DNA of 64,000 nucleotides from Prevotella denticola (GTDB lineage: Bacteria; Bacteroidota; Bacteroidia; Bacteroidales; Bacteroidaceae). Location of the stretch: positions 1,054,001-1,118,000 of the forward strand of contig NZ_UGTM01000002.1 in the NCBI RefSeq assembly GCF_900454835.1, given 5' to 3'. Each line of letters starts with the position of its first letter. The stretch's first letter is position 1. Position numbers and translations under genes: made by a program. The notes beneath the pieces were generated by a model. It was not told the origin of the DNA. It did not search any database and saw only the letters and a list, made by a program, of their open reading frames with translations. This document shows positions 7,516 to 16,730 of the stretch, one piece after another.

Positions 7516-10509
7516 ATGAGTGAGCAGATTCCCCCACAATGGAGCAATTTTTATCTGAAAGATGTCAGTTTTGTCAATCTGATGATGCGCCGTATCTACA
7601 ACGTCCTGATTGTAGCCAACCCTTACGATGCCTTCATGCTCGAGGACGACGGACGTGTGGAAGAGAAAATCTACAACGAGTACATGGAACTGGGGCTGCG
7701 CTATCCACCTACCTTCACGCAGGTCTCGACAACCGAAGAGGCTGCCAAAGTACTCAGCACGGTAGACATCGACCTGGTCATCTGCATGCCGGGCAATGCC
7801 GACAATGACGCCTTCGACGTGGCGAGAGCCGTGAAAGCGGAGTTCCCCGGCATCCACTGTGTGGTGCTGACACCTTTCTCCCACGGCATCACGCAGCGCA
7901 TCCAGCATGAGGACCTGAGCATCTTCGACTATGTTTTCTGCTGGCTGGGCAATACCAACCTCATCCTGTCCATCATCAAGCTGATGGAGGACAAAATGAA
8001 CATCGACCATGACATCCGCGAGGTGGGCGTACAGATGATTCTGCTTGTAGAGGACTCCATCCGCTTCTATTCCTCCATCCTGCCGAACCTGTACGGCTAT
8101 ATCCTCACGCAAAGCCGGAACTTCGCCACGGAAGCCCTCACCCGACACGATGCCTCGCTGCGCCAGCGCGGCCGTCCGAAAGTCGTCCTGGCACGCACCT
8201 ACGACGAAGCATGGGAGATATACCAACGCTACAAGGACAACTGCCTGGGCGTCATCTCCGACGTGAGGTTCCCTATTAATAATAATGTGGAACAGAAGGA
8301 AAAGACTTCAGCGAAAGACCCGGAAGCCGGACTGAAGCTGCTCCGTGCCATCCGAAAGGAAGACGAATACCTGCCCCTGATCATAGAGAGCTCGGAGGGC
8401 GACAACCGGAAGAAGGCGGAAGCGGAAGGCTTCCGATTCGTAGACAAGAACTCGAAGAAGATGAGCGTGGACCTCCGCCACCTGCTCGAAGAGCACATGG
8501 GTTTCGGAGATTTCATCTTCCGCAACCCGACGACACACGAGGAGGTAATGCGCATCTGCAGCCTAAAGGAGCTGCAGGACAACATCTTCCAGATTCCACG
8601 CGACTCCATGCTCTATCACATCTCACGCAACCACGTGAGCCGCTGGCTCTCCGCCCGCGCCATTTTCCCGGTATCTTCTTTCCTGAAAGGCATCACCTGG
8701 CATAAGCTGCAGGACGTGGACATGCACCGGCAGATCATCTTCGATGCCATCGTCGCCTACCGGCGGATGCGCAACGTGGGCGTCGTCGCCCTGTTCGACC
8801 GTCATAAGTTCGACCGCTATGCCCATTTCGCCCGCATCGGCGACGGTTCGCTGGGCGGGAAAGGACGCGGACTGGCCTTCCTCGACAATGTCATCAAACG
8901 GCATCCCGACTTCAACAGATTCCCGAACGCAACGGTGCAGATTCCGAAGACGGTCGTCCTCTGTACGGATGTCTTCGACAGCTTCATGGAGCAGAACAAC
9001 CTCTACCAGATCGCCCTCAGCGATGCCCCCGACGACGAGATTCTCCATGCTTTCCTGCACGCCCAGCTGCCCGATGCGTTCATCCCCGACTTCTTCGCAT
9101 TCTTCGAGGCAACACACTCGCCGATTGCCGTGCGGTCGAGTTCGCTGCTGGAAGACAGCCACTATCAGCCTTTCGCCGGCATTTACTCCACCTATATGAT
9201 ACCCTGTCTGGAAGACAAGTACGAGATGCTGCGGATGCTGGCGTGTGCCGTCAAGGCGGTCTATGCCTCCGTCTACTACCGCGACTCCAAGGCCTACATG
9301 ACTGCCACGAGCAACGTCATCGACCAGGAGAAGATGGCGGTCATTCTCCAGCAGGTGACAGGCAAGGACTACGGCGGCCGTTTCTACCCGAACATCTCGG
9401 GTGTCCTCCGCTCCCTGAACTACTATCCCATCGGGGAAGAGAAGGCCGAAGAGGGCATCGCCTCCCTGGCGCTTGGCCTGGGAAAATACATCGTCGACGG
9501 CGGCCAGACCCTGCGCGTCTGTCCGTTCCATCCGCACCAGGTGTTGCAGATGAGCGAGCTGAAGATGGCCTTGCGTGAAACCCAGACGCAGTTCTATGCT
9601 CTCGATATGCAGCACGTAGGCGAAGACTTCAAGGTGGACGACGGCTTTAACATTCTCAAGTTGCAGGTGAAAGAGGCTGAGGCAGATGGCAGCCTGCAGT
9701 ACATCGCCTCCACCTATTCGCCCGACGACCAGGCCATCTACGACGGAGCCTACGAAGAAGGGCGCAAGATTGTTTCCTTCTGCGGCGTACTGAAACAGGA
9801 GGTCTTCCCCCTCCCCGAACTGCTCCAGATGGCGATGCGATACGGGGCGGAAGCCATGCGCCGGCCGGTGGAAATCGAGTTCGCCGTCAATCTGAACAGC
9901 GACAGGACGGGGGAGCTCTACCTTCTCCAGATCCGCCCTATCGTCGATACGAAACAGATGCTGGAGGAAGACCTTGCTTCCATTCCAGACGAACGGTGTC
10001 TGCTCAGGAGCCATAACTCCCTCGGACATGGCATTTCGGACGACGTGACGGATGTCGTCTATGTGAAGACGGACACCTCCTTTACCGCAAAGGACAACCC
10101 GGCCATCGCCGACGAAATCGAACAGATCAACCGCAGGTTCCTCGATGCCGGCCGCAACTATGTACTCATCGGTCCGGGCCGCTGGGGATCGAGCGATTCC
10201 TGGCTGGGTATTCCCGTGAAGTGGCCGCATATCTCCGCAGCGCGAGTTATCGTCGAAGAAGGGCTGGAGCACTACCGTGTAGACCCGAGCCAGGGAACAC
10301 ACTTCTTCCAGAACCTCACCTCCTTCGGTGTGGGCTACTTCACCATCAATCCCTACAAACACGACGGCTTTTACCAGCGCAGTGTCCTCGATGCCCTGCC
10401 TGCCGTAGACGAGACAGCCCACGTCCGCCACGTCCGCTTTCCCCGCCCGCTGAAGATCATGATGGACGGCAAGAAACAGGAAGGTGTAGTGCTGATGCCT
10501 GGTATCTGA
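7516..10509 (+). CDS. Receiver-receiver-PEP/pyruvate-binding (PEP synthase type) fusion protein
   Basis: The ATG at 7516 (MSEQIPPQW) gives 997 residues; 16 extra in-frame codons upstream are unlikely to be used. Residues about 25-165 are receiver-like but degenerate (VLIVANPYDAFML, IHCVVLTPF). Residues about 170-335 form a second receiver with MILLVEDS, an acceptor-like aspartate in VISDVRFP, and FVDKNSKK. From about 480, an ATP-grasp domain of the PEP synthase/PPDK N-terminal type follows (GSLGGKGRGLAFLD, AVRSSSLLEDSHYQPFAGIYSTYM, LYLLQIRPIV). The swivelling phosphohistidine domain and the PEP-binding TIM barrel of true PEP synthases are not visible. Its substrate is therefore uncertain. It is transcribed alone. 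Confidence 0.85.
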   Translation: MSEQIPPQWSNFYLKDVSFVNLMMRRIYNVLIVANPYDAFMLEDDGRVEEKIYNEYMELGLRYPPTFTQVSTTEEAAKVLSTVDIDLVICMPGNADNDAFDVARAVKAEFPGIHCVVLTPFSHGITQRIQHEDLSIFDYVFCWLGNTNLILSIIKLMEDKMNIDHDIREVGVQMILLVEDSIRFYSSILPNLYGYILTQSRNFATEALTRHDASLRQRGRPKVVLARTYDEAWEIYQRYKDNCLGVISDVRFPINNNVEQKEKTSAKDPEAGLKLLRAIRKEDEYLPLIIESSEGDNRKKAEAEGFRFVDKNSKKMSVDLRHLLEEHMGFGDFIFRNPTTHEEVMRICSLKELQDNIFQIPRDSMLYHISRNHVSRWLSARAIFPVSSFLKGITWHKLQDVDMHRQIIFDAIVAYRRMRNVGVVALFDRHKFDRYAHFARIGDGSLGGKGRGLAFLDNVIKRHPDFNRFPNATVQIPKTVVLCTDVFDSFMEQNNLYQIALSDAPDDEILHAFLHAQLPDAFIPDFFAFFEATHSPIAVRSSSLLEDSHYQPFAGIYSTYMIPCLEDKYEMLRMLACAVKAVYASVYYRDSKAYMTATSNVIDQEKMAVILQQVTGKDYGGRFYPNISGVLRSLNYYPIGEEKAEEGIASLALGLGKYIVDGGQTLRVCPFHPHQVLQMSELKMALRETQTQFYALDMQHVGEDFKVDDGFNILKLQVKEAEADGSLQYIASTYSPDDQAIYDGAYEEGRKIVSFCGVLKQEVFPLPELLQMAMRYGAEAMRRPVEIEFAVNLNSDRTGELYLLQIRPIVDTKQMLEEDLASIPDERCLLRSHNSLGHGISDDVTDVVYVKTDTSFTAKDNPAIADEIEQINRRFLDAGRNYVLIGPGRWGSSDSWLGIPVKWPHISAARVIVEEGLEHYRVDPSQGTHFFQNLTSFGVGYFTINPYKHDGFYQRSVLDALPAVDETAHVRHVRFPRPLKIMMDGKKQEGVVLMPGI

Positions 10510-10528
10510 TAGTCACCTTGCCAAAAGG

Positions 10529-10605
10529 GCCTCACTTGGCATTCAAGTAAGGCCTACTTGGGCTTCAATCGGGCGTTACTTGAAGCGCAACTAAGCACCT
10601 TCTGG
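10529..10605. repeat. Degenerate 22-bp tandem repeat (family ending AACTAAG-CACCTT)
   Basis: The units at 10529-10551, 10552-10573 and 10574-10595 share GCCT(C)ACTTGG at the start and CAAGTAAG/CAACTAAG at the end. The last runs into CACCTTCTGG. The same terminal string CAACTAAGCACCTT closes the array at 29439-29534, so the two belong to one dispersed family. Confidence 0.7.
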
Positions 10606-10962
10606 AAGCATGATTATAGTATACTGGTTTTCAGATGGTTAAGGACGGATGGAATCAGGATGCTGCCCTCATGATTTTCTGTACTCTGGAAAAGACCTGA
10701 AAACTGCCGGGAGTTGATCGTTGAGGATTAAATGATTGTCCGATTTTCCGTATGGGCCCAAGAAGAACAGACAATCTATCTGAACCCATCAGATAAAAGC
10801 AGGTCTCCCTGCTTGAAGGAAATCCGTCGGACAAAAATCTGTCTTTTCTTCTCTTTCCTGAAAAGCCAATGGGGCCTGGAGGTTGTGTGACTGAAACAGC
10901 CTGACAAAGCGGGAACAATCCCGGACCGGCTGCTTGTCAGGAAAAAATAGTGTTTAAAATTG
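10606..10962. other. Intergenic region without a recognisable gene
   Basis: Two overlapping minus-strand frames (87 and 83 codons) cross this stretch but show no family resemblance or clear start signal. A small hairpin AAGCAGG-TCTC-CCTGCTT lies near 10798-10815. The rest is unassigned. Confidence 0.4.
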
Positions 10963-10990
10963 TTGTTTTTCAATTTTATTTGTATATTTG
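10963..10990 (+). promoter_or_regulatory. Promoter of the mannose-1-phosphate guanylyltransferase gene
   Basis: TTG (10963-10965) and TATATTTG (10983-10990) are separated by 17 nt. The start codon at 11032 is 41 nt downstream. Confidence 0.55.
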
Positions 10991-11031
10991 CAGTTATATT
11001 AATTTTTTGATCATATTTTTGAAACATAACT

Positions 11032-12099
11032 ATGGCGCAAACGGATAATCATCTTGTCATCATGGCGGGAGGAGTAGGCAGCAGGTTCTGGCCGATGAGC
11101 ACAACAGACCGTCCCAAGCAGTTCATCGATGTCCTGGGAGTGGGCAAGTCACTCATACAGCTGACGTACACCCGCTTCGCAGATGTCATTTCCTCGGAAA
11201 ATGTATGGGTCGTCACGAACCAGAAATACGTAGAACTGGTACATGAGCAGCTGCCGGATATCCCTGTAAGCCACATCCTGAGCGAACCCTGCCGCCGCAA
11301 CACCGCCCCCTGTGTGGCGTATGTCAGCTGGCGTATCAAGAAGGAGAACCCCAAGGCGAACATCGTCGTGTCGCCGAGCGACCATATCGTGACCGACGAA
11401 ACAGAATTCAGGAGGGTCGTAAGGAACTGCCTGAAGTTCACGGCAGAGACCGATGCCATCGTCACCCTGGGCATGAAGCCGACACGTCCGGAAACGGGCT
11501 ACGGATATATTCAGGCCGACCTCTCCACCGCTTCCGCCCGGAACAGGGAGATTTTCCGTGTCGACCAGTTCCGTGAGAAACCCGACCTGGAGACGGCCGA
11601 ACGTTACATAAAACAGAACAACTTCTTCTGGAATGCGGGCATCTTCATCTGGAGTGCCTCTACCATCGTCAATGCCTTCCGCATCTACCAGCCCGGCGTG
11701 GCCCGTATCTTCGAGCGCATCATGGATGTCCTGGGGACGGACGACGAACAGCGTGTGATCGATGAGGTCTACCCGGAATGCGAAAACATATCGGTCGACT
11801 ATGCCATCATGGAGAAGGCAGAGGAAATCTTCGTCTGTCCTGCCGACTTCGGCTGGAGCGATTTAGGCACATGGGGGTCGCTGCTTGCACAGACACAGCA
11901 TGACATCTACGGCAACACGGTGATAGGTAAAGACGTGCGCCTCTTTGACAGCAGGAACTGCATCGTACACACGACAGAGGAACAAAAGGTTGTCATCCAG
12001 GGACTTGACGGATACATTGTCGCCGAACAGAACGGTAAACTGCTCATCTGCCGTCTCTCAGAGGAACAGCGACTGAAACAGTTTACAGGGGAAGGATAA
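11032..12099 (+). CDS. manC: Mannose-1-phosphate guanylyltransferase (short form)
   Basis: The 355-residue enzyme makes GDP-mannose from mannose-1-phosphate and GTP, a precursor for surface glycans and GDP-fucose. The nucleotidyltransferase signature GGVGSRFWPMS is at residues 13-23, followed by SPSDHIVTDE (about 117), FREKPDLE (about 182) and NAGIFIW. The C-terminal phosphomannose isomerase domain of long bifunctional ManC proteins is absent; the chain ends after a short left-handed-helix-like segment. It stands alone with its own promoter. Confidence 0.92.
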   Translation: MAQTDNHLVIMAGGVGSRFWPMSTTDRPKQFIDVLGVGKSLIQLTYTRFADVISSENVWVVTNQKYVELVHEQLPDIPVSHILSEPCRRNTAPCVAYVSWRIKKENPKANIVVSPSDHIVTDETEFRRVVRNCLKFTAETDAIVTLGMKPTRPETGYGYIQADLSTASARNREIFRVDQFREKPDLETAERYIKQNNFFWNAGIFIWSASTIVNAFRIYQPGVARIFERIMDVLGTDDEQRVIDEVYPECENISVDYAIMEKAEEIFVCPADFGWSDLGTWGSLLAQTQHDIYGNTVIGKDVRLFDSRNCIVHTTEEQKVVIQGLDGYIVAEQNGKLLICRLSEEQRLKQFTGEG

Positions 12100-12451
12100 A
12101 GCCTTCATGAGTCAGACTCACACACCAGAAACATAAAGGCATAGTCTGAAAAATCCACGTTGGTCTGTCGTTGATATGGACATTGTCAACTCTTTGTGCC
12201 TTTTTGTCTTTCATGCGGCATCTTTCCGCTTTCTTTTTCAATCGCATAGCCCCGCTATGATTTTTCAAGAAGAAAACAGAATCTGATCGGCTAAAAGACA
12301 AAAGACATCAAAGGGGATTTCCAGGACCTGCCTAAAACGAAAGGGGAAGTAAACCTGCCTGAAGACCGGACTGTAAAGGATAGACAGATGTGCAACATCC
12401 AAATCAAACACAAAGCCCCCTAAAGGCTTGATCATTGCAGAACAGTTACTT
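12100..12451. other. Intergenic region, no gene seen
   Basis: A 72-codon minus-strand frame spans 12083-12301, but it overlaps the end of the preceding gene and resembles nothing I recognise. No strong promoter or tandem array is apparent before the next gene. Confidence 0.4.
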
Positions 12452-13474
12452 ATGGATTATAAATCAAGGTTGTTTCTTCTCTCTATCTTCATACCGCACT
12501 TCCTCTTTTCACAGGTTCCACAGCTTGTGCGGGTCAATCCACAGCATTATTTCCAGCGCACGGTACCGAAAGGGAACTACAGCGGGCTGACCTGGCTGGG
12601 CGGCGACCGTTATGCTGTCGTCTCCGACAAAGCACCGCAGAGCGGATTTTTCATCTTCCATATACAGACGGATGCCGTCAGCGGAGACCTTACCGGTGTC
12701 CGGACAGAGAGGTTCTGCTCGTCCGGAGAGACAAACCATGACGAGGAAGGCATCGCCTTCTTTCCGAAAGACAGTACGCTGCTGATCTCACGCGAGGCAG
12801 ACAACAGAATCCTGGAGTACGGAATGGATGGGAAACTGACGGGTAGGGAGCTTTCTGTCCCCGCCGTCTTCGCCTGTGCCACATCGCGCTACGGTTTTGA
12901 ATCCCTGACCTACAACGCTGTGACGCACCGTTTCTGGACGACCTCTGAAAGCACACTGGCGACAGACGGGAAACAGGCTGATGCCAGAAACCAAATAGGA
13001 AACAGGCTCCGGCTGCAGAGCTTTGACGACAATTTCCAGCCCAGAGACCAGTATGCCTATCTGATGGAGACACCGGAGCACCATTCCTCCGTCTCGAATT
13101 ATGCAATGGGCGTACCGGCCATGGCGGCTCTGGACGACGGCCGTCTGCTTGTCCTGGAACGTGAGTTCCTGGTGACACCGGACAAGTTCGGCTCGTTTGT
13201 CATCAACAGACTCTTCTGCGTGAATCCGGCATTGTCCACACCGGTCAGCCCGGAAAGAAGGCTTGGTACCGACAGCCCTTATCTGAAGAAGAGGCTGCTT
13301 GCAGCGTGGAAGACAACCCTTACCCTGTTCCGGCAGAACCTTGCCAACTACGAGGGAATGTGCCTCGGACCGTACCTTGCAGACGGAAGCCGGGTCGTCG
13401 TGCTATGCGCCGACAGTCAGGACCAGTACGGCGGCATCCTGCGCGACTGGTTCCGGACCGTCGTTATCCGCTGA
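12452..13474 (+). CDS. Secreted phytase-like esterase domain protein
   Basis: The ATG at 12452 gives 340 residues with a signal peptide (SRLFLLSIFIPHFLFSQ). The mature chain resembles the phytase-like/esterase-like domain family: NYSGLTWLGGDRYAVVSDKA near the start, GFESLTYNA and SVSNYAMGVPAMAALDDGRLLVLERE in the middle, and NYEGMCLGPYLADGSRVVVLCADSQDQYGG at the end. These fit blades of a beta-propeller. The substrate is unknown; the family name does not prove phytase activity. A TTG at 12428 in frame is a less likely start. Confidence 0.75.
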   Translation: MDYKSRLFLLSIFIPHFLFSQVPQLVRVNPQHYFQRTVPKGNYSGLTWLGGDRYAVVSDKAPQSGFFIFHIQTDAVSGDLTGVRTERFCSSGETNHDEEGIAFFPKDSTLLISREADNRILEYGMDGKLTGRELSVPAVFACATSRYGFESLTYNAVTHRFWTTSESTLATDGKQADARNQIGNRLRLQSFDDNFQPRDQYAYLMETPEHHSSVSNYAMGVPAMAALDDGRLLVLEREFLVTPDKFGSFVINRLFCVNPALSTPVSPERRLGTDSPYLKKRLLAAWKTTLTLFRQNLANYEGMCLGPYLADGSRVVVLCADSQDQYGGILRDWFRTVVIR

Positions 13475-13539
13475 TGCCATGCCGGCCGGAGAATAGCATC
13501 TGGCGACACCCGGCAATACAATTATCCGGTCGGAAGGAG

Positions 13540-14631
13540 TTATATCCATTTTGTTACCTTTGTAGACGATAGTTTGAAAAGGCTTCCCATCGGGCAGACA
13601 AAACGACAGTAAGGACGTGGGACGAAGAAAGACAGCAGAAGAAAAAGCACTGCCATCAGAAGCACCGTCCATGTAGCCGACTGGAAGATGAATGCCACGA
13701 AGAGTTCGTAGTTCATCCACTGTGACCAGACACCGGCAAGCATAAGCCCCATCAGCACCCAGAACAGGAGCTTGCGGAAACGATCAAGACACTGCACGGT
13801 CCGCCTGTCCATTTTCCACTTCCGATGGTATGCCATCCCTGCCAGCTCCTGTGCCGATCCCAGAGGACATACATGGGTGCAGTAGTAATTCTTCCGGCCG
13901 AATAGAGGATAAACAAACGCCGTGACAAGCATCACTATCGGAATCAGGGAAACCCATACACTGATGCCGCCTGACATGAAACCGATGATGACCGACCAGG
14001 AGATGAATGTTCCGCACCAAAGACCGAGAACGGAGAAATTCAGCAGGAGCTGGAACACTCGATACCGTCTGTTCTTCACAAATAACGGAATGATGGCAGC
14101 CATGAGGACAACGACCAGACCGATGATGCTCTTTGCGCGGAGATCCAGCTTGTCGAAGAAAGAGGCCTCCCGGACATTTCTGGACGCATAGCGCAGACCC
14201 GCCTGCATATTACCGATAATGCCGCGCGAAGAATAAGTCGCACCGCTCACGCCGTCTACTTTCATTGCCAGAGCCTGTTCGGGGGTCTTTCCGTTCCACC
14301 GGCTCAACAAGACACTGGCTTCCTGGAAAAAGTCGGGACTCTCCGAATTGTGCAGTGCCTTCACCTGCTGCACCCTGCCCTTCTTCAGGTAGATTTCCAA
14401 AGGGACAGGGCCGCCAAAACCTTTCACACCCTTTGCCAGACCGGCAGTGCTGATGACGACCGTCCCGTCATCCAGTACCCGGAGTGTATCGGCCTGATTC
14501 CTGGCAGCCGATTTTGCCGTATCGGACAGGGGGATGCCCCATAGTCTGCCGTCACGCTGGACAGCCGCCACCGCAATGACCAACAGGCAGGCTGCAAGAA
14601 TAAAAAACTGCTGTAATCTCTTCATAAACAT
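13540..14631 (-). CDS. FMN-binding / 4Fe-4S-type membrane protein (NosR/NirI-like)
   Basis: The 363-residue protein begins MFMKRLQQFF; either Met could start it. After an N-terminal anchor, an FMN-binding domain (about 45-145) carries KVDGVSGATYSS, where the SGAT threonine is the usual site of covalent FMN in RnfG/NqrC/NosR proteins. Five or so membrane helices follow, with two short cysteine clusters (CTHVCPLGSAQE and CRFVCPMGSLFKLSS). These resemble the polyferredoxin-type loops of NosR/NirI/RdxA proteins but each has only two cysteines. The likely role is electron transfer across or at the inner membrane; the partner is unknown. Confidence 0.8.
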   Translation of the reverse strand: MFMKRLQQFFILAACLLVIAVAAVQRDGRLWGIPLSDTAKSAARNQADTLRVLDDGTVVISTAGLAKGVKGFGGPVPLEIYLKKGRVQQVKALHNSESPDFFQEASVLLSRWNGKTPEQALAMKVDGVSGATYSSRGIIGNMQAGLRYASRNVREASFFDKLDLRAKSIIGLVVVLMAAIIPLFVKNRRYRVFQLLLNFSVLGLWCGTFISWSVIIGFMSGGISVWVSLIPIVMLVTAFVYPLFGRKNYYCTHVCPLGSAQELAGMAYHRKWKMDRRTVQCLDRFRKLLFWVLMGLMLAGVWSQWMNYELFVAFIFQSATWTVLLMAVLFLLLSFFVPRPYCRFVCPMGSLFKLSSTKVTKWI

Positions 14632-14755
14632 GAGATCCTATTATAATAAGGTGTGCAAAAATACGAATAAATAACGAAAACAACTCATTGCCAAGTATGT
14701 ATAACTTTGCTTATTCATACTTTCAAATAATTAACATCATTTTATCAGATTTTAT

Positions 14756-14786
14756 TTTGCAGCTTCATTTCTTTTCTCTATATTTG
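14756..14786 (+). promoter_or_regulatory. Promoter of the glycine cleavage cluster
   Basis: TTTG (14756-14759), a 19-nt spacer and TATATTTG (14779-14786) closely match the consensus. A leader of about 75 nt precedes gcvT. I see no glycine-riboswitch-like paired structure in it. Confidence 0.7.
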
Positions 14787-14866
14787 CACACAGACTTGAA
14801 CCTAAGCCAATTCAGATATCCATCACGGAGCCAAAAGAAGAACCAATTTCAAACACCTAAACAAAT

Positions 14867-15952
14867 ATGACAAACAAAAGAACCTGCCTGTATGACAGAC
14901 ACGTCGAATCAGGCGCACTGATGACTCCATTTGCCGGTTTCGACATGCCTATCCAATATACCGGAATCATCGAAGAACATAATGCCGTACGAGAGCACTG
15001 CGGTGTCTTTGACGTCTCCCACATGGGGGAAGTAATCGTTTCGGGACCAGATGCCGACAGATACATCAACCACATATTTACGAACGACGTGACGGGACTG
15101 CCGGCAGGAAAAGTACTCTATGGCATGCTCTGTTATCCGGATGGAGGTGTCGTGGACGACACGTGCATCTGCAAGCTCGACGAGCGGCTTTACCTCATGA
15201 CCATCAACGCTGCCAACATCGACAAGGACATGGCATGGATCAGACAGAATGCTGAGGGGTTCGATGTCATCATCGAAAACAAGAGTGATGCTTACGGACA
15301 GCTGGCCGTACAGGGGCCGGAAGCCGAGGAGAAGATGGAAAACGTACTCGGACTTGCCTGCAAGGAGCTGAAATTCTACGAAGTGAAACGACTGGAGAAA
15401 GACGGTGAGGAAGTCATTGTCTCCCGCACCGGATATACCGGTGAGGACGGATTTGAGGTCTATGGAACACCGGGATATATCATCAAGGCATGGGACAAGC
15501 TCATGGAAGCCGGGGTAAAACCTTGCGGACTGGGCTGTCGCGACACACTGCGCTTTGAGGTCGGACTGCCGCTCTATGGCGATGAACTTTCCGACAAGAT
15601 CTCGCCTGTCATGGCAGGATTGTCAATGTTCGTGAAGTTCGACAAGGAAGAGTTCATCGGCAAGGAGGCCCTCCTGCGCCAGAAGACGGAAGGGGTTTCC
15701 CAGCGTCTGCGCGGCATAGAACTGGAGGGGAACGCCATTCCACGCCATGGATACAAGGTTCTCAAGGACGGCAAGGAGGTTGGCGAGGTCACCACCGGTT
15801 ACCGTCTCATCTCAACAGAAAAGAGCTGTGCCGTAGCATTGGTGGATGCTTCCATCAAGATGGGAGACAGAGTTGAAATTCAAATCCGCAAGAAGACCTT
15901 CCCCGGTACCGTTGTCAAAAAGAAATTCTACGAGAAGCATTACAAGAAGTAA
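14867..15952 (+). CDS. gcvT: Aminomethyltransferase, glycine cleavage T protein
   Basis: The 361-residue T protein takes the aminomethyl group from lipoyl-GcvH, transfers the one-carbon unit to tetrahydrofolate and releases ammonia. Signatures include MTPFAGFDMPIQYTGIIEEH, CGVFDVSHMGEV (about 45-56), SRTGYTGEDGFEVY (about 186-199) and LGCRDTLRFEVGLPLYG. The C-terminal barrel is present (VGEVTTGYRLIS). It is the first gene of gcvT-gcvH-gcvPA-gcvPB-lpd, all on plus. Confidence 0.97.
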   Translation: MTNKRTCLYDRHVESGALMTPFAGFDMPIQYTGIIEEHNAVREHCGVFDVSHMGEVIVSGPDADRYINHIFTNDVTGLPAGKVLYGMLCYPDGGVVDDTCICKLDERLYLMTINAANIDKDMAWIRQNAEGFDVIIENKSDAYGQLAVQGPEAEEKMENVLGLACKELKFYEVKRLEKDGEEVIVSRTGYTGEDGFEVYGTPGYIIKAWDKLMEAGVKPCGLGCRDTLRFEVGLPLYGDELSDKISPVMAGLSMFVKFDKEEFIGKEALLRQKTEGVSQRLRGIELEGNAIPRHGYKVLKDGKEVGEVTTGYRLISTEKSCAVALVDASIKMGDRVEIQIRKKTFPGTVVKKKFYEKHYKK

Positions 15953-15977
15953 ATTTCCCTCATGATTGTTTTTTACA

Positions 15978-16087
15978 GCCTATAAATGCTATAATCGCTT
16001 ATCACCGTTTATAATCAGCCGTAACCGTTTATAATTGTCTTATAATCGCCTATAAACGTTTATGGCAGCTATACATTATAAACCCAA
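15978..16087. repeat. 10-bp-period degenerate tandem array upstream of gcvH
   Basis: From 15978 the sequence parses into consecutive decamers: GCCTATAAAT, GCTATAATCG, CTTATCACCG, TTTATAATCA, GCCGTAACCG, TTTATAATTG, TCTTATAATC, GCCTATAAAC, GTTTATGGCA, GCTATACATT. The phase is kept for about 110 bp and fills most of the gcvT-gcvH gap. Function is unknown; the period is close to one DNA helical turn. Confidence 0.8.
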
Positions 16088-16116
16088 ACAAAAATAATTC
16101 TAAAAAGAAAAATATT

Positions 16117-16497
16117 ATGGCAAAAGTTATTGAAGGACTCTACTATTCAGAGTCACACGAATTTGTTAAAATTGCCGGCAGCGTTGGTTACATCGGCATC
16201 ACCGACTACGCACAGCATGCCTTGGGAAACATTGTCTATGTTGATATGCCAGAGGTTGACGATGATATCGAAATAAACGAAGACTTCGGTGCTATCGAGA
16301 GTGTCAAGGCCGCCTCCGACCTCAAGTCTCCCGTCTCCGGAAAAGTCATCGAAGTCAACGAGGCTCTGGAAGACGAACCGGGTCTTCTCAACAAGGATGC
16401 ATTCGAGAACTGGATCATCAAGGTTGAACTTACCGACACTTCCGAGCTTAAGGATCTTATGGATGCAAAGGCATACGAGGAATTCTGCGCTGAATAA
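16117..16497 (+). CDS. gcvH: Glycine cleavage H protein (lipoyl carrier)
   Basis: The 126-residue protein is the lipoylated shuttle between the P, T and L proteins. The lipoylation site is Lys64 in GAIESVKAASDLKSPVSG. The N-terminus (YYSESHEFVKI) and the glycine-rich strand GYIGITDYAQHALGNIVYVD are canonical, and the length is normal. The gene is flanked on both sides by short-period tandem repeats (15978-16087 and 16573-16800), an unusual arrangement in a five-gene pathway cluster. Confidence 0.97.
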   Translation: MAKVIEGLYYSESHEFVKIAGSVGYIGITDYAQHALGNIVYVDMPEVDDDIEINEDFGAIESVKAASDLKSPVSGKVIEVNEALEDEPGLLNKDAFENWIIKVELTDTSELKDLMDAKAYEEFCAE

Positions 16498-16572
16498 AGC
16501 GTCACGGTCTTACAGGGTGTTCCACAGTGTACATGAAGCTCTCTTCAGAAGATTATCTTGACCCATAGGATC

Positions 16573-16638
16573 CAGCAGGATGTCACCCGAACGTCAACAG
16601 GATACCAACAGGACACCCGCAGGGCATCGGAAGAACAC
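16573..16638. repeat. 11/22-bp-period degenerate tandem repeat after gcvH
   Basis: Three 22-bp blocks (16573-16594, 16595-16616, 16617-16638) share an 11-bp subunit of the type CAACAGGA(T/C)AC; the clearest pair is CAACAGGATAC-CAACAGGAC at 16595-16613. They lie between gcvH and the hairpin at 16683. Confidence 0.55.
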
Positions 16639-16682
16639 CACGGGCCACGGAATGAGACAGGAGTTCAGAATCTCTACAGGTA

Positions 16683-16712
16683 TTGATAGGCGTTTTCGCA
16701 AACGCCTATCAA
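16683..16712. repeat. Perfect 13-bp inverted repeat heading the decamer array
   Basis: TTGATAGGCGTTT (16683-16695) and AAACGCCTATCAA (16700-16712) pair perfectly around TCGC. There is no T-tract. The right arm contains GCCTATCAA, the core of the decamer array that follows, so hairpin and array appear related. Confidence 0.85.
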
Positions 16713-16730
16713 CACTCATCATGCCTTCCA

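Noticed and set aside
8623..10431. A 602-codon open frame opposite the receiver/PEP-synthase-type gene
   Set aside because: Antisense to a well-supported coding sequence; composition is that of a shadow frame.
14787..14866. Glycine riboswitch before gcvT
   Set aside because: The leader is only about 75 nt and lacks the tandem aptamer structure.
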